A stretch of DNA of 64,000 nucleotides from Tamarix chinensis (GCA_030549775.1 CM060174.1:10282527-10346526), one strand, 5' to 3'. Shown: positions 1 to 12,945, numbered from the stretch's first letter. The notes: generated from the letters alone by a model not told the origin. Translations and numbers: made by a program.

Positions 1-179
1 TACACTCGTCTCAAGGATGTTTTTGTCTTCATTAGAAAGTTTGTACAATAATAGGCTCAACAACCTCTAGTTCAACCGCAACCCCCACCACCACCTACGT
101 ACCTACTACAAGATGTAGTTATCAGTGAGGATTATCTATGTAAAGTCACCATTCATCACCCACCTACGTACCATGGTTC

Positions 180-830
180 ATAGGATTTGATTATTCTCGA
201 GACTTAGATTTGAGACATAGATAGAACCTTTGAGGTAGTGGATTGCCCTAAGGTGAAGAAAGCTAGTGTGGCAACTTACTTTCTACGAGCAAAAACTCAC
301 AGGTAATAGATTAGTTATTGTTCCTAGGAAGAACCCCTATGCCATAGGAGGAGTTCAAGGTAGAGTTACACATTCACTTCTTACCTAAGAGCCTTAGGTA
401 GGATAAACTGGAGGATTTTTTGTTGCTCACTCAAGGGATGATGTTAATCAGGTTATACTACACCAGATTCAGAGAGCTTCTGAGGTTCCCTCCTAATATT
501 GCAACCATTTTTTCCACAAACATGTTCTAATTTGAGAAGGGTCTATCATTTAGTACTCAGTGGATGATGAGAGCGAACACTCATCGAGATCTAACAACTG
601 TTTATGATAAGGCATGTAATGCCACTAAGTTGGTGTAGAAGTAAAGTTTGATGCTGAGAAAGAGGAAGCTTGAGCCCCAACACAGTGACTAGAGAGTGCA
701 TCCACATTCTAATGGCCATCCTAATTTTCAGATAGGTCAAGGTTTTGGGCAGTTCCAAGCATAAAGTCAGGGGTAGGCTTGACACTTCTATTGTAGATTT
801 CGTAGGCTCGATCATCCATGTAGTACCCTA
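180..830 (+). pseudogene. Decayed Ty3/gypsy gag remnant
   Basis: Reading the plus strand with frame changes gives gag-like blocks. One reads VKKASVATYFLRAKTH near 255-300, like the start of a retrotransposon gag domain. A second, at about 352-440, has the pattern of a capsid stretch leading into a LTQG motif. A third, at about 435-660, contains FEKGLSFSTQWMMRA. Several stops (for example at the codon before FEKGL and after KLV) and at least one frame change break it. No zinc knuckle or protease follows before 830. The family call rests on the general pattern of plant gypsy gag and on order of motifs, not on a search. Confidence 0.45.
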
Positions 831-869
831 TTTTCTATAAATGTTAATTAATAACTTAATATCAAGTTA

Positions 870-1958
870 AGGTGTTATATGAATTTGATCATAGAAATAA
901 TAGATGGATAATATGTGTTGGATGTGTTTATTATGCATGTTTGGGTTAGGGTAGAAGATGGAATAGGTTAATGATAGGGAAATTTGCAAACACACAATTT
1001 CGAAGTAGCTATCAAGGTTGATCCCACATGGAATAGGGATTAATTACCAAAATTTATGTTTTTAACTAGCTAAACCAATGAGTAAGTTAAAAGAAAATGA
1101 AATTATAATATTAAATAATAAAAATAAAATAAATAGCTAATCGGGTGGAATTCAATATAATGAAATGTTAGGATTAGGTTTTCACCACTTCAGTACTCAA
1201 TGATGAATTATTTCAGCTCTCCGTATTGGTTTAAGCTAAAAAGGGTGAATTAGCTTATATTAATATAAAGCCTATTTTAAGATCTAAAGATCGTGCCTAA
1301 TAAAGATCAATTACCTACTTTTGTATAATTAAGATTAAATTAAATCCAGTAAGCTTCTTGTTAATCTAATAGAATCTCCAAGGAATCTAGCATACTTTCA
1401 TGGTTCGAATTCCTTGCTTAATTTTGTAGAGGTCCGATATTAATTTTCAACTTTTGTTCCTTCAATTAATTACATATGATTGCTATTTTGGTGATCAAGC
1501 TAGTCAATAAAGTTCAATCACAAGAAATTAAGTTTATAGATTCAAAATTTCACCAAGAACGTAGACTAATTCATAATCAATTACCAAAAAGTTGGGTTCT
1601 TTCCCAATCCCGGACAAAGAATCTGCTCACACATGATTGGGAATAAAGAACACATCAAATAAATATGCAATTTAATCATCAAAAGAAATTAATTAAAGAG
1701 AAGAAAAAATCAATATTTTGATTAAAATATTCAAGGTAGAGAGTTGTAGTCCAATCTTGCATAATAAATCCTTCGTTTTCCTTTAATACTTGAGTTCTAG
1801 ATCTAGATACAAATTGGCTGCTAAGAGAAAGCTTCAATTAATCTCTCCTTAACCCTAAGAAAAAATACATATACATAAATACATACATACATATACATAA
1901 ATACATACATACATATACATAAATACATACATACATATACATACATACATACATATAC

Positions 1959-2009
<51 letters not shown>

Positions 2010-2450
2010 TCTTAAAAATCTAGAAATAAATAAATAAGTTTCATAAATGTCGTAACTGAACCACATGTGTGGCAAGTGTTGTCTTGCTTAATTCTTGCTC
2101 ATTTGAACAGTCTTTGGTATTCTAACTGTAACTCTTTTTTCTAGTCATAGATTGATGTGATTCAAGTTGAGTTGGAAAGATATTAAAAATACCTACAACT
2201 TTAGTCATTTGAGTTTATTTAGATTCACATTTTATCATGGTTAAAAATTCAATTCGTTATATACACACATCCATTTTCTTCTTGAGTAATGCATTCTAAA
2301 TCACGTTGTGGCTCCAAAATCTTGTTTGACTTCCAATAATAATCAAATCTTTCAATCATGAGCCAATACCTACACATAAGAATATAAACCAAAGAAGTAT
2401 CCTTAATCTAAATACGAAATATGCATCAAGCACCCATAAGTTATACTTGA
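870..2450. repeat. Noncoding dispersed repeat, copy 1
   Basis: This AT-rich stretch has no coding potential. It contains a motif near 1016 (caaggttgatcccacatgg) that closely matches one at 7386 (caaggtcgatcccacagg). It also has a tail near 2170-2220 that mirrors text at about 8460-8520 (ttggaaagata followed by acaactt/ataactt). The two regions therefore look like diverged members of one noncoding family, probably the untranslated part of an LTR retrotransposon. Boundaries are approximate and no terminal repeats were found. Confidence 0.35.
1865..2007. repeat. Compound (ATAC)n/(AT)n microsatellite
   Basis: Repeats of atacatac and atacata run from about 1865 to 1970, followed by a pure AT dinucleotide tract of about 35 bases. 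It lies inside the noncoding repeat. Confidence 0.9.
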
Positions 2451-3780
2451 AACACACTAAGATAACATATATTTTATGTGTTTATTAGTTAAATAGGTTT
2501 AAAAATGGAAGTTTAGGGTTTTTGGTGCTAGGAAGTCAACCAAATCCTATGGGAAGAATAACTAGTTATCGAGTAGAGCTGGTAGTACTATGGGGTCCTA
2601 GAGGTAGACTGTCAATTGACCAATAATCGTATGAGCATCGAGTTGTGTGCTTTTTATGAATATTTTGTGCCATTTTGATTTTATAGCCCCTTAATTTCAT
2701 CCTTATTAAGCTTCTACCAACTTCCCCTAACCTTTGATCATATTCTTACTTGTTCCTATACCTTTTTCCAAAATCTTAACCAAAATCACTTCACTTTACA
2801 TCTCACCCAATATCTTACACTTTGTCCTTACACTCAACCTTTCATTAAAGTGTTGGAGAAGAAACTTGTCTCTAGAGTTCGCATAGTAGTCAAATAGTAC
2901 ATCAGAAAATCTAGACACCAACTGATTGGCCATATGACACCAATCAAATAGCCTTAAGGCTCATCTTATTTCTTGGTCTCATAATTAATAGCCACATTAA
3001 AATTCTTTTACTTAGGATTACATCTGGTATTTATAATATAATTTTAGTTTGAGATTGGTAAATTGCTACTCAAATGTTTTCAATGAAGATGAATATTGTT
3101 CCATCCAACTTTTTCCAAGGATTGATTTTAGTAACTTTGTTAAATAATGTGCTAGTTGTGCTCTTTATCTTATCATTTAAAGGTGTCTTATCATTTAAAG
3201 ATACACGAAGCAACGTATGTTATTTGTGGAGTTGTTAGTTGATAAATATGTAAATGAATGTTTTTTTTATAATTATCTAAAAAAATCTAAACATCGACAT
3301 ATATTAATTATCCATCTCATTAGTGGATATCAAAACATTCTCCTCTCACTTCCATCCTAAATCAAAACAATTTCTATCAAGAGATATGATAAATGCCTAA
3401 CATGTTTAGTTCTTTCACATACCAATTTTATGATTTTTTTCATGATTTTGATACTAATGAGGAATATTATATAACTATAACCAAATAATCATGGTTAGGT
3501 GTCATGGAGGAAAATTTAGAGTGCTATGAAAGAAAAGGAAGTTAGTTAAGATAAGTAAGTTTTATACCAATTTTAAATTTATTTGTGTTGTTGCTACAAA
3601 TTTAATCAATCTTATTGGTAACTAATGTCTTATGCATAAAGCTTATATGTAGCTCCTAATAATAAAATAAACTTTTACCTTGTAAAAATATTGTTTTCAT
3701 ACATTTTTCATTCACATTGTAACCTATAACATTCACACAACTTCACAAACCAATGAAAAATTAGCTAAAATATCATTAGT
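2451..3780. other. AT-rich intergenic DNA, nothing recognised
   Basis: No open frame with recognisable protein similarity and no terminal repeats were seen. A short local duplication (tatcatttaaag twice) occurs at about 3170-3200. The stretch leads directly into the MULE remnant. Confidence 0.5.
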
Positions 3781-3783
3781 CTT

Positions 3784-6060
3784 ATTGCTATATTTAATTG
3801 ATGAACAAGGACTCTCAAGTTGACCAAGAGATTGAAAGTGATGATGACTTTGACAATTAGAAGGAAGTGAAGGATGAAGAGGAGGTGATTCCATCTAATG
3901 ATAGTAATGATGAATCAGATGAGGAGATGATAAATGCAAGATAAAAAAGGAAAATGTTCTTGGGGGAAAAAATAAAGAAAAACAAAGCACTAAGCATATC
4001 CATGTATGATGTTGATAAGGAATTTATTTTGAATCATAACAACATAGGGTTGGAGGATACTAGTTTGGGATATGAATCTGAAGGGATGAGGAGAACCCAT
4101 CAATCATTAATAGATCAAGTGATGAAGATACAGAGGAGAGCTTGTTCCCCATTTATCAAATCCTTGATAAGACATAGCTTCCTCAACTTGTGTTAGGTAT
4201 TGCTTACTAATCATCTAGAGTTTAAGAATGTTATATATGATTGTTCTATATTAATATTTTATAATAGAAATATATATAAGAATGATAGAAAGTATATTCA
4301 ATCCAAATGCATAGGCATATGCAGAAACAATAGCATGTGTAAGTTTGGAGAGCTTGGATGTAATCCAAAAAAACATTTCAAATAATGACTTTTTTCAATG
4401 TTAATTTGTGTAGGAGAAATCAATTCAACTTTAGTCTCTTATCGAATTGGTTAGCTAGCTACTATTTGGAAAGAAGTAGGCTAACTCTATCCTAGAAGCT
4501 TAGAGATTTTAGTACCATTATTTATGCTAAGTTGAGGTACAATGTATCTCTAACTATGTGTCTAAGGGATTTAGAAAAGGCTCAGAAGCATATTCAAGGT
4601 GATTTTGAAGAGCAATATTATAGGTTATGGGACTATGTTAACGAGTTAGGGAGAACTAACAAAGAGAATAAAATATGCCTTGATCTCATAAGCACATATC
4701 AAAATTTGTTATGAGGATTCAAATTTTTTTATATTTGCTTCAAAAAGATTAAATAAAACTAGCATAATGGGTGTAGTCCCATGATTGGGATTAGTGTTTT
4801 CTTTTTGAAGGGAAGAATGAAGGGTGAGATTTTGGTTGTAGTTGGTATGGACAGAAACAGGTGGTTGTTAAATCTAAAACACTTGAAAGTTGGCTATGAT
4901 CCATTGCTTTACTTATAAAAGATATCAACCTTAGGCTCGTATATGGATACACTTTGGTTTTTTATTAACAAAAGGTACATTGAAGTTAAATGCTTTTTTT
5001 ATTATCTATTTATAGTTGTCACTTTATAAATCATTGAATTTTTATGCAAAACTAAATTGAATATGTTTTTATATGTTTTCTTTTGGTTGCTTTTCATTGT
5101 GTAGGGATTTATGACAACCATTAATACACTTCTTCCAAAGGTATAACATAGATGTTGAGCTAGAAATATCTAAGCCAACTTTAGGAAAACGTTCTATGGT
5201 TTAGCATAAAGGAGGCAATTTTGGAGCATTGCTAATGTGATTATAATGAACATATTCAACAAAAGTAATAATAAATTTATTAATAACATAAAGTACTTGT
5301 TATGATAATATATAATTTGATTGTTGAGCACACTTAGTGTGTAGGTTTTAATCACTTAAAACTTCATTAAATTTCTTAAACAAGCTAGAAGAGTTGAGAT
5401 TATTTGATGCTAGAGCTGCCAATGATTTAAACAATAGAAATCCATGTAATTGGTCACACACATAGTTCTCTTGTGTCATATCATGTGATGAAATTACTAA
5501 CAACATCATAGAAGCATTCAAAGATACACTGGTGGTTGCTAAGTATAAGCCAATCATTACCATGCTAGAAGATATGAGAGAGTGTGCAATGAAAAGAATA
5601 ACCACAAAAAGTTAACTTATGATAAATAATTATAATAAATTAACACCACAAATTAGCCAAGCTAGATGATTTGAAAAAGAAGGCTCCATTTTGAACAGGT
5701 ACATGGGTTGGTGAAAATGGATGTCAAGTTAATTTTTTCACTAATGAGATGGCAAAAAAATATTGTGTTAAATTAGAAACAAAAACATGTACCTGCCAAG
5801 CATGACAACTTTGTGGATACCTTTATGTAAATGTTGTGGCAGCCATATGGGAGACTAGAGGAGATCTAATAGACTTTGTGGTTAATTAGTTTACCAAAGA
5901 TAAGTACATGGAAGCTTGCATACATTATATTGAGCCTTTGAATGGTGCTAGTGAGTGGCCAATTTCAACTATGCATCTTGTAAAGCCTTCTGAGATGAAA
6001 AAATGGACATGACAACCACAAAGGAAGAGAAAGAGAAGAAGGAGAGCCTAAGAGTGGAAA
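3784..6060 (+). pseudogene. MuDR-type (MULE) transposase, broken
   Basis: The plus strand carries MULE transposase blocks in the correct order, separated by stops and frame changes. An acidic segment with QEIESDDDFDN follows the first ATG near 3802. A DNA-binding-like segment at about 4205-4385 contains KNDRKYIQSKC. The pre-catalytic segment at about 4532-4715 contains EEQYYRLWDYVNELGRTNKE. A catalytic-region piece near 4800-4860 reads FLKGRMKGEILVVVGMDRN. A later piece at about 5150-5225 has the ANFRKTF...FWSIAN pattern. The NNIIEAF...KPIITMLEDMRE block is at about 5490-5600. A SWIM-like zinc finger (KYCVKLETKTCTCQA) is at about 5758-5812, and its downstream Cys-His half has been lost. Known: MULE transposases mobilise Mutator-like DNA transposons. 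Inference: this copy is dead. I did not find its terminal inverted repeats. Confidence 0.75.
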
Positions 6061-7340
6061 TATTTCTCAAAAATGACAAGTGCATCACTTTATTCTTTAT
6101 AGTAATAAAGGATGAAACAAAAGTATGTGTAAAAACACTGAAGTCATATTCATGCCATGAAATCAGGTGAGAAAATGCTAAAACAAGATTATTATTATTA
6201 TTATTATTATTATTACTCCTACCAATAATAATTTTTTTTATATCAAAACTTATTATGTTTATTTGAATATGGTCTTCTATGTTTCTATGAGACAGATGTA
6301 AATATGACAATGTGGATTGCAAAGCAAAGTAGAAGTCAAAGTATGGCTACTGAAGCTGCATCAGAACAAATAACCAATACTCTAGGAGGCCCAAAGGTTC
6401 ACATAACAAGAAAGGAAAAGAAAATTATACAAGATACACAAATGAATTGGTTTATTTACTCCCTAACATGTTTAATATTCATATGCATGTATTGATATAT
6501 CATATTTACTTGTTAGACTATAAACCATTATATATTTTTTTTCAAGAAGTCTACATCTTTTTATAATTCCCATTGTCTTGATATATTTCCCATTGGCATT
6601 TATTATCTATCCACTATATGGATGTTGACAAATTGAGTTGGTTAATGCGAAAACTTGGTTCACTTCATTAAGGGATTAGCTTGACTCGTTTGTTTAGAAA
6701 AATGAATTAAAAACAAGCCTTATTATTAATCTCATTTATTAAATGAGCATGCTTGAATTTGGCTTGAGCTCAATTCAACTCATTTATAAGCTTGACACAT
6801 TCATATATAGGTTGGGATTGTATATAATTTACTTACCAAATAAGACAAATAGTTAAATTAGCCTTTAATCAAGTTGAATAATTAAATGAGTTGATTTGGT
6901 TTATTTAACTTTCAAACAAGTCAAATAGTTAAATTACGTAATCCACAAATTGAATCATGATAAACAAGTTAATTTGGTTCGTTAATTTTTTAAAAAGTTT
7001 AATGAGATAAGTCAAGTCAATTTGCAAACCTTATCAAGATAAAATCAAGTGGAGCATGTTTGGTTTGTTTCAAACTCGAGGCGATCTCAACTATGCAAAA
7101 AAAAAACTAAACTAACCGAGTTTGAGCCATGGGTATTCAAATCAATTTGGCTTGACAATAACCCTGCTCCACTATCCTATGGGTGTGGCTATTTATTTAT
7201 CTTTTTATTTTATTATTGTTATATTTTACCTCGTAACCAAATTGTAGTTGATATATGGTGGTATTTTATTTTATTGCACATGTCAGACCACTAGTCATTA
7301 TTATTGAGTTTTGTTCAATTTGTATTTCAACGGTGTAATA
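6061..7340. other. Noncoding DNA with ATT tract and dispersed repeat
   Basis: An (ATT)n tract lies at about 6189-6213. From about 6620 to 7040 the text repeats motifs such as cttgactcgttt, aactcatttataagcttgac and caagttaatttggtt. The region 40680-41270 carries similar motifs (gagctaactcatttgtaagc, gattcaactggttt), so a degenerate dispersed repeat is likely. A short open stretch at 6304-6495 follows the MULE remnant and could be its extreme 3' end, but I do not recognise it. Confidence 0.4.
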
Positions 7341-7359
7341 TGATGACTTCTAACTACAA

Positions 7360-8700
7360 GGGTACAATGTTGAAGTAGCATGCAAGGTCGATCCCACAGG
7401 AACTAGGAAGTGAGCAATAGAATAGTAAAAAGATCTCCTATGTCTAAACTAACGATAGGGGTAGATGATATCTAACTCTAAATGAAAAGAAAATGTGAAA
7501 ATTCAATCCAACTATAATATAAGAACAAGTGAAATTCAGTTAGAGAAAATGCTAAGGTTCCAATCAATCCCCTCAAACCTAATGTGATTGAATATTAACC
7601 CCAAATCCCAAATCAAAACACCTTGTCATGAATGCCAACCAAAGTATGTAGTGTAATGCTCTCTCGAGCCACTACACCCTATTGCCTATTAATACTCATC
7701 TATCTCTAGTATGAATGCAAAAATAGGAAACGCATTATTATGTATCATATTTCCTTTTTTTAGTTGTAGAAACCAACCAACGTCTTTCGACTTTGTGGTT
7801 TGATTTCTAGTCATACTAATGGAGCCTACTCTGACTCATCTCTCGAATCTCGCCGGATTTCTCTAAATAATAATATAAAAGTGATCAATTTTCTCTATTA
7901 TTTCAATTAAATCATTAGCGCAACACATATGAAAAAGAATTAGATCGGGTAGGGTTCATATTCTCAACACATCCGGATCAAAGGATTTTCCTTCACCTCA
8001 ACACATATCAATTAGCCAATCATGGCTTTCATTAAGCTCAACATCTTAAACATAGAGAATTGTATCAATTAAAAAAATTTAAAAAAAAAATCCAAAGGAA
8101 AAATAAAATAGCCTCTTTATTCAAGATGAGAAATTCACTATTCTATTCGTCTGATCGAGAACAAGAAATTGAGATTAAGAGATGGAAAATTGTGGATGAA
8201 TTGAAGGTGGGATTGGATTGGATGATGTTAAAAATGTAATCTTAGATCTCTCTTTAGTGCTCTCAAAATCATCGTCTTTTTATCCCACTCGTTTCTCTTC
8301 CAAATTGAATGAAACATAAGCTTATATATACATAACTACCCATCGACACGGCCGTGTAAATCAACATGGTAGTGTCATGTCGCTCCTTCAGCTTTGCTCA
8401 TGTTTTGTATTTCATCCATAACTTCTTTTTTGAATTTGGATTGAGCCAATTTTTGATGCATTGGAAAGATAACAAAACTATCTATAACTTTCATGTTCAA
8501 CACTTTTCCAAATTTAGATCGCATCATGTTTGTATTTTCAAGTCTTAATTTCTTTTCATACTTTGAGCACTTGCGTTTGCTTATGTTTTGTTCCAACTAT
8601 TGCATTTTAGCTCCTTTTGATCCCATATTCTTGAAATGCCTACAAAATATGATCAAGAGAAGTAAAAAAAAAAAGAACAAGTGGACTAAAGTATGAAAAA
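7360..8700. repeat. Noncoding dispersed repeat, copy 2
   Basis: This is the second member of the family at 870-2450. It starts with the caaggtcgatcccacagg motif at 7386. Near 8344-8385 it carries an acacggccgtgt palindrome followed by text ending in gtgtcatgtcgctcc. It continues into a tail with ttggaaagataac and ctataactttcatg near 8460-8495. Such acacggccgtgt blocks are common in plant gypsy LTR sequence, from general familiarity. No coding region is present. Confidence 0.4.
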
Positions 8701-9279
8701 AATTACCATATAATCACATTAAATCTTCATGTTAAAGTCCATATGATTGACATAAGTCATGCCTATCATAATGATTATGTAAAGAACATGAATATTATAT
8801 ATTCACTATCTATATTTTTCCCCTTCTATGTATAGGAACCTATGACATATATTTATGAGCAATATCAATGCCAAATTGATTTGGTTTATGCACATTTTGA
8901 AGGATAAGAAGTGTATTTTCAATATTCAAGTAGTCTCATCTACCATGGTCATGCCAGAGTAGACAACTCATCCATCAACTTGTGAAATTTCCATTAAGAT
9001 GCAAGATTCAGCAATGGACCAGTAAGAAATTTTTTAGCTAACATTTTTGTTCCTATTGTGTGACAACAAGATGTATATAAAAATTTCCCGGGAGCTACTG
9101 AATCTTGATAATATGAAAAATATGTCATTGAAAGTTGTCTTATCAACCATGTGTATTGATTGCATACAATATTGTTTTTCTTAGCATAATTTTGTTTAGA
9201 GTTTTGGTTTATTTTGTTATAAATGGATAGTTATATATCAAATTATTTCCTCTTAGTTTGGCTTTAAATTGGTCACATG
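8701..9279. other. AT-rich DNA, nothing recognised
   Basis: No coding, RNA or repeat structure could be supported. It ends at the target-site duplication of the first solo LTR. Confidence 0.5.
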
Positions 9280-9599
9280 CTATATAAAATACCCCAAAAC
9301 CCTAATTTTAGAAATTATGGCCGAATAAGGATTTATTAGAAAAATTAATTAAGTAAAATTATTTTATTAAAATAAAAGGGAATTAATTAAGGTAAATCAA
9401 GAAGAAAATAATAAATATTTTTAATTAGAAAAAATTAGGGTATTTTGCTAATTAAAATGGAAGTTAAGGAAAATTTATTCAAAATAGCTAAAATAATCTA
9501 AAAAGAAATTTAATTATTATTATTATTATTATTTTAAATATTATTAATTTTAAAATATTCAGAAATATCCAATGCCCAAAATACCCCAACCTAATCTAT

Positions 9600-10770
9600 T
9601 TTCTCTTTCTTCCCTTTTCTCTTTCTTCTTTCTTTTCCTTTTTCTTTCTTTCTCTCCTTTCTCCTTTTCTTTCTCTTCTTCCTCGAATTGGGCTTGCCTT
9701 CCCCGCGGCCCAATCCCTTCCTCCCCTTTCTCCTTCGACGCGACCCAATCGGCACGCCTCACCTTCCTTTCCTTCGCCTGTCACTCGCCCGGTCGGCTCT
9801 TCCTTTCTTTCTTTTCTTTTTCCTAGACCGCTGATCCAGCCTTCTTCCCTTCCTTCTTCTTCTTCCTCCCCCTTCGTGACCTACAACTTCCCCTAACCTA
9901 TGCCTTGATTCACACTGTTGACCGCGCCCGCTGACCAGCCATCACTCGCCTCTCTTCCCCACTGATCTACCTGCCTTTTCGACCCAACCAACCTTCCCCT
10001 CTTCTCGCACGTTGTTCCTTCTCCTCGACCCAATCACAGCATGCCATGACAGACCTACACCGATTTGCCATCGCCGGTCAGTGTACCCTATCCTACTTGC
10101 CCCTTATTCTCCCGCTTCCCTCTATTGTTATCCCCCTCATTTGGCTCTATAAATACCCCATAACCGACCCTGAACTCAGACTCTTTCTCACACCTAGAAA
10201 ATCACATCCCTTGCGCCACCACCCGATCAAACGCCCTCACCGTCGTCGTTGCCCAACGCCGCTACTGAAGCCACCCATAGTACCACTCCTTACATCACCC
10301 TCTACCAAACTACGCCACCCTCCACCCTTGATTTTCCTTGCACGAGCCACTCCGACCGTGCAAAGTACCCTTCCCGAGTAGACACACTTCCACCCCCGCC
10401 ACCCTTTGCACCACCGTTTGCCACCACTCCCGCCGCAACCACCACCTCTTACACCTCCTAAATTTCCTTGTAGACCTTCCTCTACCTCCCCTACCCTCTT
10501 TCCCCCCTTCCTCCTTCTCCTCTTCCCTTCCTCCCTTTCCACTCCTCTCGGCCACCATAGCACCACCGCCTGCACTTCCACCTTTGGCTATGCCACCACC
10601 ACCATTCCAACCCTCTTCACCTGGACATCCACCACCACCCTAACTTCCACCCTCATTCCCTCTATCCTATCCCCAACACTCAAATATCTCTCTTTTCTCC
10701 CCTTTTTCCCACTACCGCCGCTGCCTCCGCCTGTGCCGCCGGTTACCACCAACCCTAAGTGATACTCTAA
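9600..10770 (+). other. Pyrimidine-rich LTR block (copy A)
   Basis: The plus strand is dominated by C and T and includes long ttcc/cttt runs and ccacc-rich text. This creates many overlapping Pro/Ser/Leu-rich or Arg/Glu/Gly-rich open frames on both strands. None resembles a known protein, and equivalent blocks in copies B (from about 16330) and C (from about 56900) do not preserve a common reading frame. I treat it as noncoding LTR leader and promoter sequence. Confidence 0.6.
10148..10155 (+). promoter_or_regulatory. LTR TATA box (copy A)
   Basis: TATAAATA preceded by tc and followed by C-rich DNA. The same octamer occurs at 16939-16946 in copy B and 57420-57427 in copy C. All three are 860-1045 bases into the LTR and are followed about 45-65 bases downstream by a shared agaaaa block (10195 in A). 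This is the likely U3 promoter that sets the start of the R region. Confidence 0.65.
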
Positions 10771-10852
10771 CTCCTCTCAATCCTTAAACCCTAATTATGC
10801 AAGCCTTATCCATTTTTACTTGTATTTATATTGTTATTATGTATTCTTCTTC

Positions 10853-10864
10853 TTCTTCTTCTTC

Positions 10865-10950
<86 letters not shown>
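10853..10950 (+). repeat. (TTC)n(ATT)n tract in copy A
   Basis: A run of ttc units passes into about 28 att units. A second ATT run lies at about 11056-11085. Between them sits AGGGGTCGAACCCT (10983-10996), an inverted repeat that also punctuates the trinucleotide tracts of copy B. Confidence 0.9.
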
Positions 10951-11057
10951 TATAGCCTCAGAATATTGTATTATTATTATTAAGGGGTCGAACCCTATTT
11001 ACTATTAATTCGACTATTATTATTATTGTTGTTGTTGTTGTTATCGTTATTATTATA

Positions 11058-11089
<32 letters not shown>

Positions 11090-11520
11090 ATATTATTATG
11101 GTACAACAATTTGAACCATTATATTATCACTACTTCAAATATTATTATTAATATTATTACCCTTAGCAATAATAGTATTTTGTTAGTATTAATTTTATTA
11201 TATTATTATATTATTATTTTATCCCTAACATTATTATTATACTTAGCCTTAAAAATACTAGGGTTTCTATTACTAGGAGTATTACTATTACTATTACTAT
11301 TAATATCGCTATTTTTGCTATAATTAGTGTTAGTACTATTAATAGATGAAATAATTAGATTTAATAATATAAATATGGCTATAATATTATTAAAAACCCT
11401 AATTTTCACTTGTAAAGTTTCCTTTAATAATAGTAACTCTAATCTTAGAATAAAATAGGAAATAATAATATTTTTAGCAGAAGGGAAACTAATCCTTAGT
11501 TTTTCCCTCTTATAGGTGAA

Positions 11521-11590
11521 ACCAGTCAAAACCCTAAGGAGGCATAGGAGTGTGCTCCAATACCAGTGATGTGATAGGTAAGGTTGTAGC
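11521..11590 (+). promoter_or_regulatory. Conserved LTR block with donor-like site (A)
   Basis: The text aaaaccctaaggaggcatag, followed by gagtgtgctccaa and then gatAGGTAAGG, aligns with 18754-18815 in copy B and 57886-57950 in copy C. The common core ends in AG|GTAAGG, a good plant 5' splice-site match, with GT at 11578-11579. Whether it is used for splicing is inference; it could equally be conserved for another reason. Confidence 0.45.
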
Positions 11591-12136
11591 TAAGGCCTTA
11601 TGTGTGCTATGTGTCTTATATGCCTTGCATGCCATGTATAATGATCTGTTGTGTATCTTGTGCTATTGTTCTAACTATTTTATGTGTAGTGTAGTTTGGA
11701 GTTGAGGTATGCTTATGTGCTTTCTTATGGCATGTGGTTAATATGTTTATGCTATGAATTGTGATATGATGTGATGTGGCCCTTTAGGACATCCATGATA
11801 GGATATTTACTATGGTAATATAGGGTGGAAAGATGAAAAAGAAAAATGGGAAAATATGTTAACCAAAGGGAAGTAAGTTGACCAAGGGGAAGTGAGTTGA
11901 CCAAGGAGTGTGGGATTGACCTAAATATTCCATGATCCACGAGTGGAAGAATAAAATGGGACTTCAAATAAAATAAAAGAGTGGGTGAATTTATAGGGGA
12001 GAATCTAGGGTTTGCATGGGAGAATCTAGGGTTTTGCATGAAAACTTTGAGGGTTTACATGGAGTGCATGTAGTCTGCATGGGGATGAATTTTATGTGTG
12101 AAAAGTTGTATTGGGATGTAAGTAAGGTAAGGGAAT

Positions 12137-12208
12137 AGTTGATTGGGTAATTGGGGACTTTGGGTGAAAAAGAGTTGATTGGGTAATTGGGGACTTTGGG
12201 TGAAAAAT
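12137..12208 (+). repeat. 36-bp direct duplication in copy A
   Basis: Two adjacent near-identical units begin agttgattgggtaattgggg at 12137 and 12173. Copies B and C have only one equivalent segment (around 19820 and 58460), so the duplication is private to copy A. Confidence 0.85.
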
Positions 12209-12868
12209 AGTATGTGGGACAGTATAAGGGTGCATTTGAGACCGAGCTAGGGTTTGGGAGGAAACCCTAATTTGATAAGATGGAAAAAGGAAAAAATAAA
12301 TGAGAGCGAGTGGAGTATGAGATGAGAATGGGAGGGTTGCCATGAGTGGGGCGAACATGGGTATCATGGGAAGCAAGAGTGGAAGGTGAGAAATGGAGGA
12401 GTGATATGTGGAAAGGAGGATGCTAGGTTTGGTGTGGTCACCTAGGGTTTCGTGGTCACACATGTATTTGGGGAACTAAAGTGAGATGATGAGGGTTAAA
12501 TATGAGGGTCGTGATGAGTGGGGTGTTAAAATAGTTTGGGTTGTGTGAGGCAGAGACGGATGGGCCATATAGGCCCAAATTAGGGTTCTCTGGAGAAAAC
12601 CCTAGGGAAGACTGGAAATGGGCTTAGTGGTGTTAAGTAGTGAGCCTTGACCCACACACCTAGGAGTTAGGCCTCTAGTGTGAGTAGTGGAATAAGGAAA
12701 GGATGTTAGGGCGAGTTAAGAGGTACAGAAGTCTCAAGATATGGGGTGAGCCCTCTTGGGAGAATAAGGGTAGGTGGAGTTAGGCATGTATGTCTAGGTT
12801 GAAACTTGTCGAATAAGACACGGTAAAACATTAATCATGTAAAGTGGAAGATTATTGAGTTGTGCCCA

Positions 12869-12945
12869 GACTGATCCACCGGCATATAATAGTTGTTAGA
12901 TGCGGTTTTTCCTACAAGTGACCGATCCACTAGTTATAATAGTGG
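12869..12945 (+). repeat. CCACCGG module pair (copy A)
   Basis: Two modules of the type gatCCACcgg...tataatagt(gg) lie about 50 bases apart. They are a reduced version of the 2 x 3 arrays in copies B and C. The tail text ccatactcacatgga is shared with C (gcactcacatgga). Confidence 0.7.

Noticed and set aside
10046..10762. Several overlapping Pro/Thr-rich frames on both strands
   Set aside because: Shadows of the pyrimidine-rich LTR block; no shared frame between copies.
10983..10996. tRNA B-box-like gggtcgaaccc
   Set aside because: No A box or cloverleaf around it; it is one of the inverted-repeat cassettes in the LTR.
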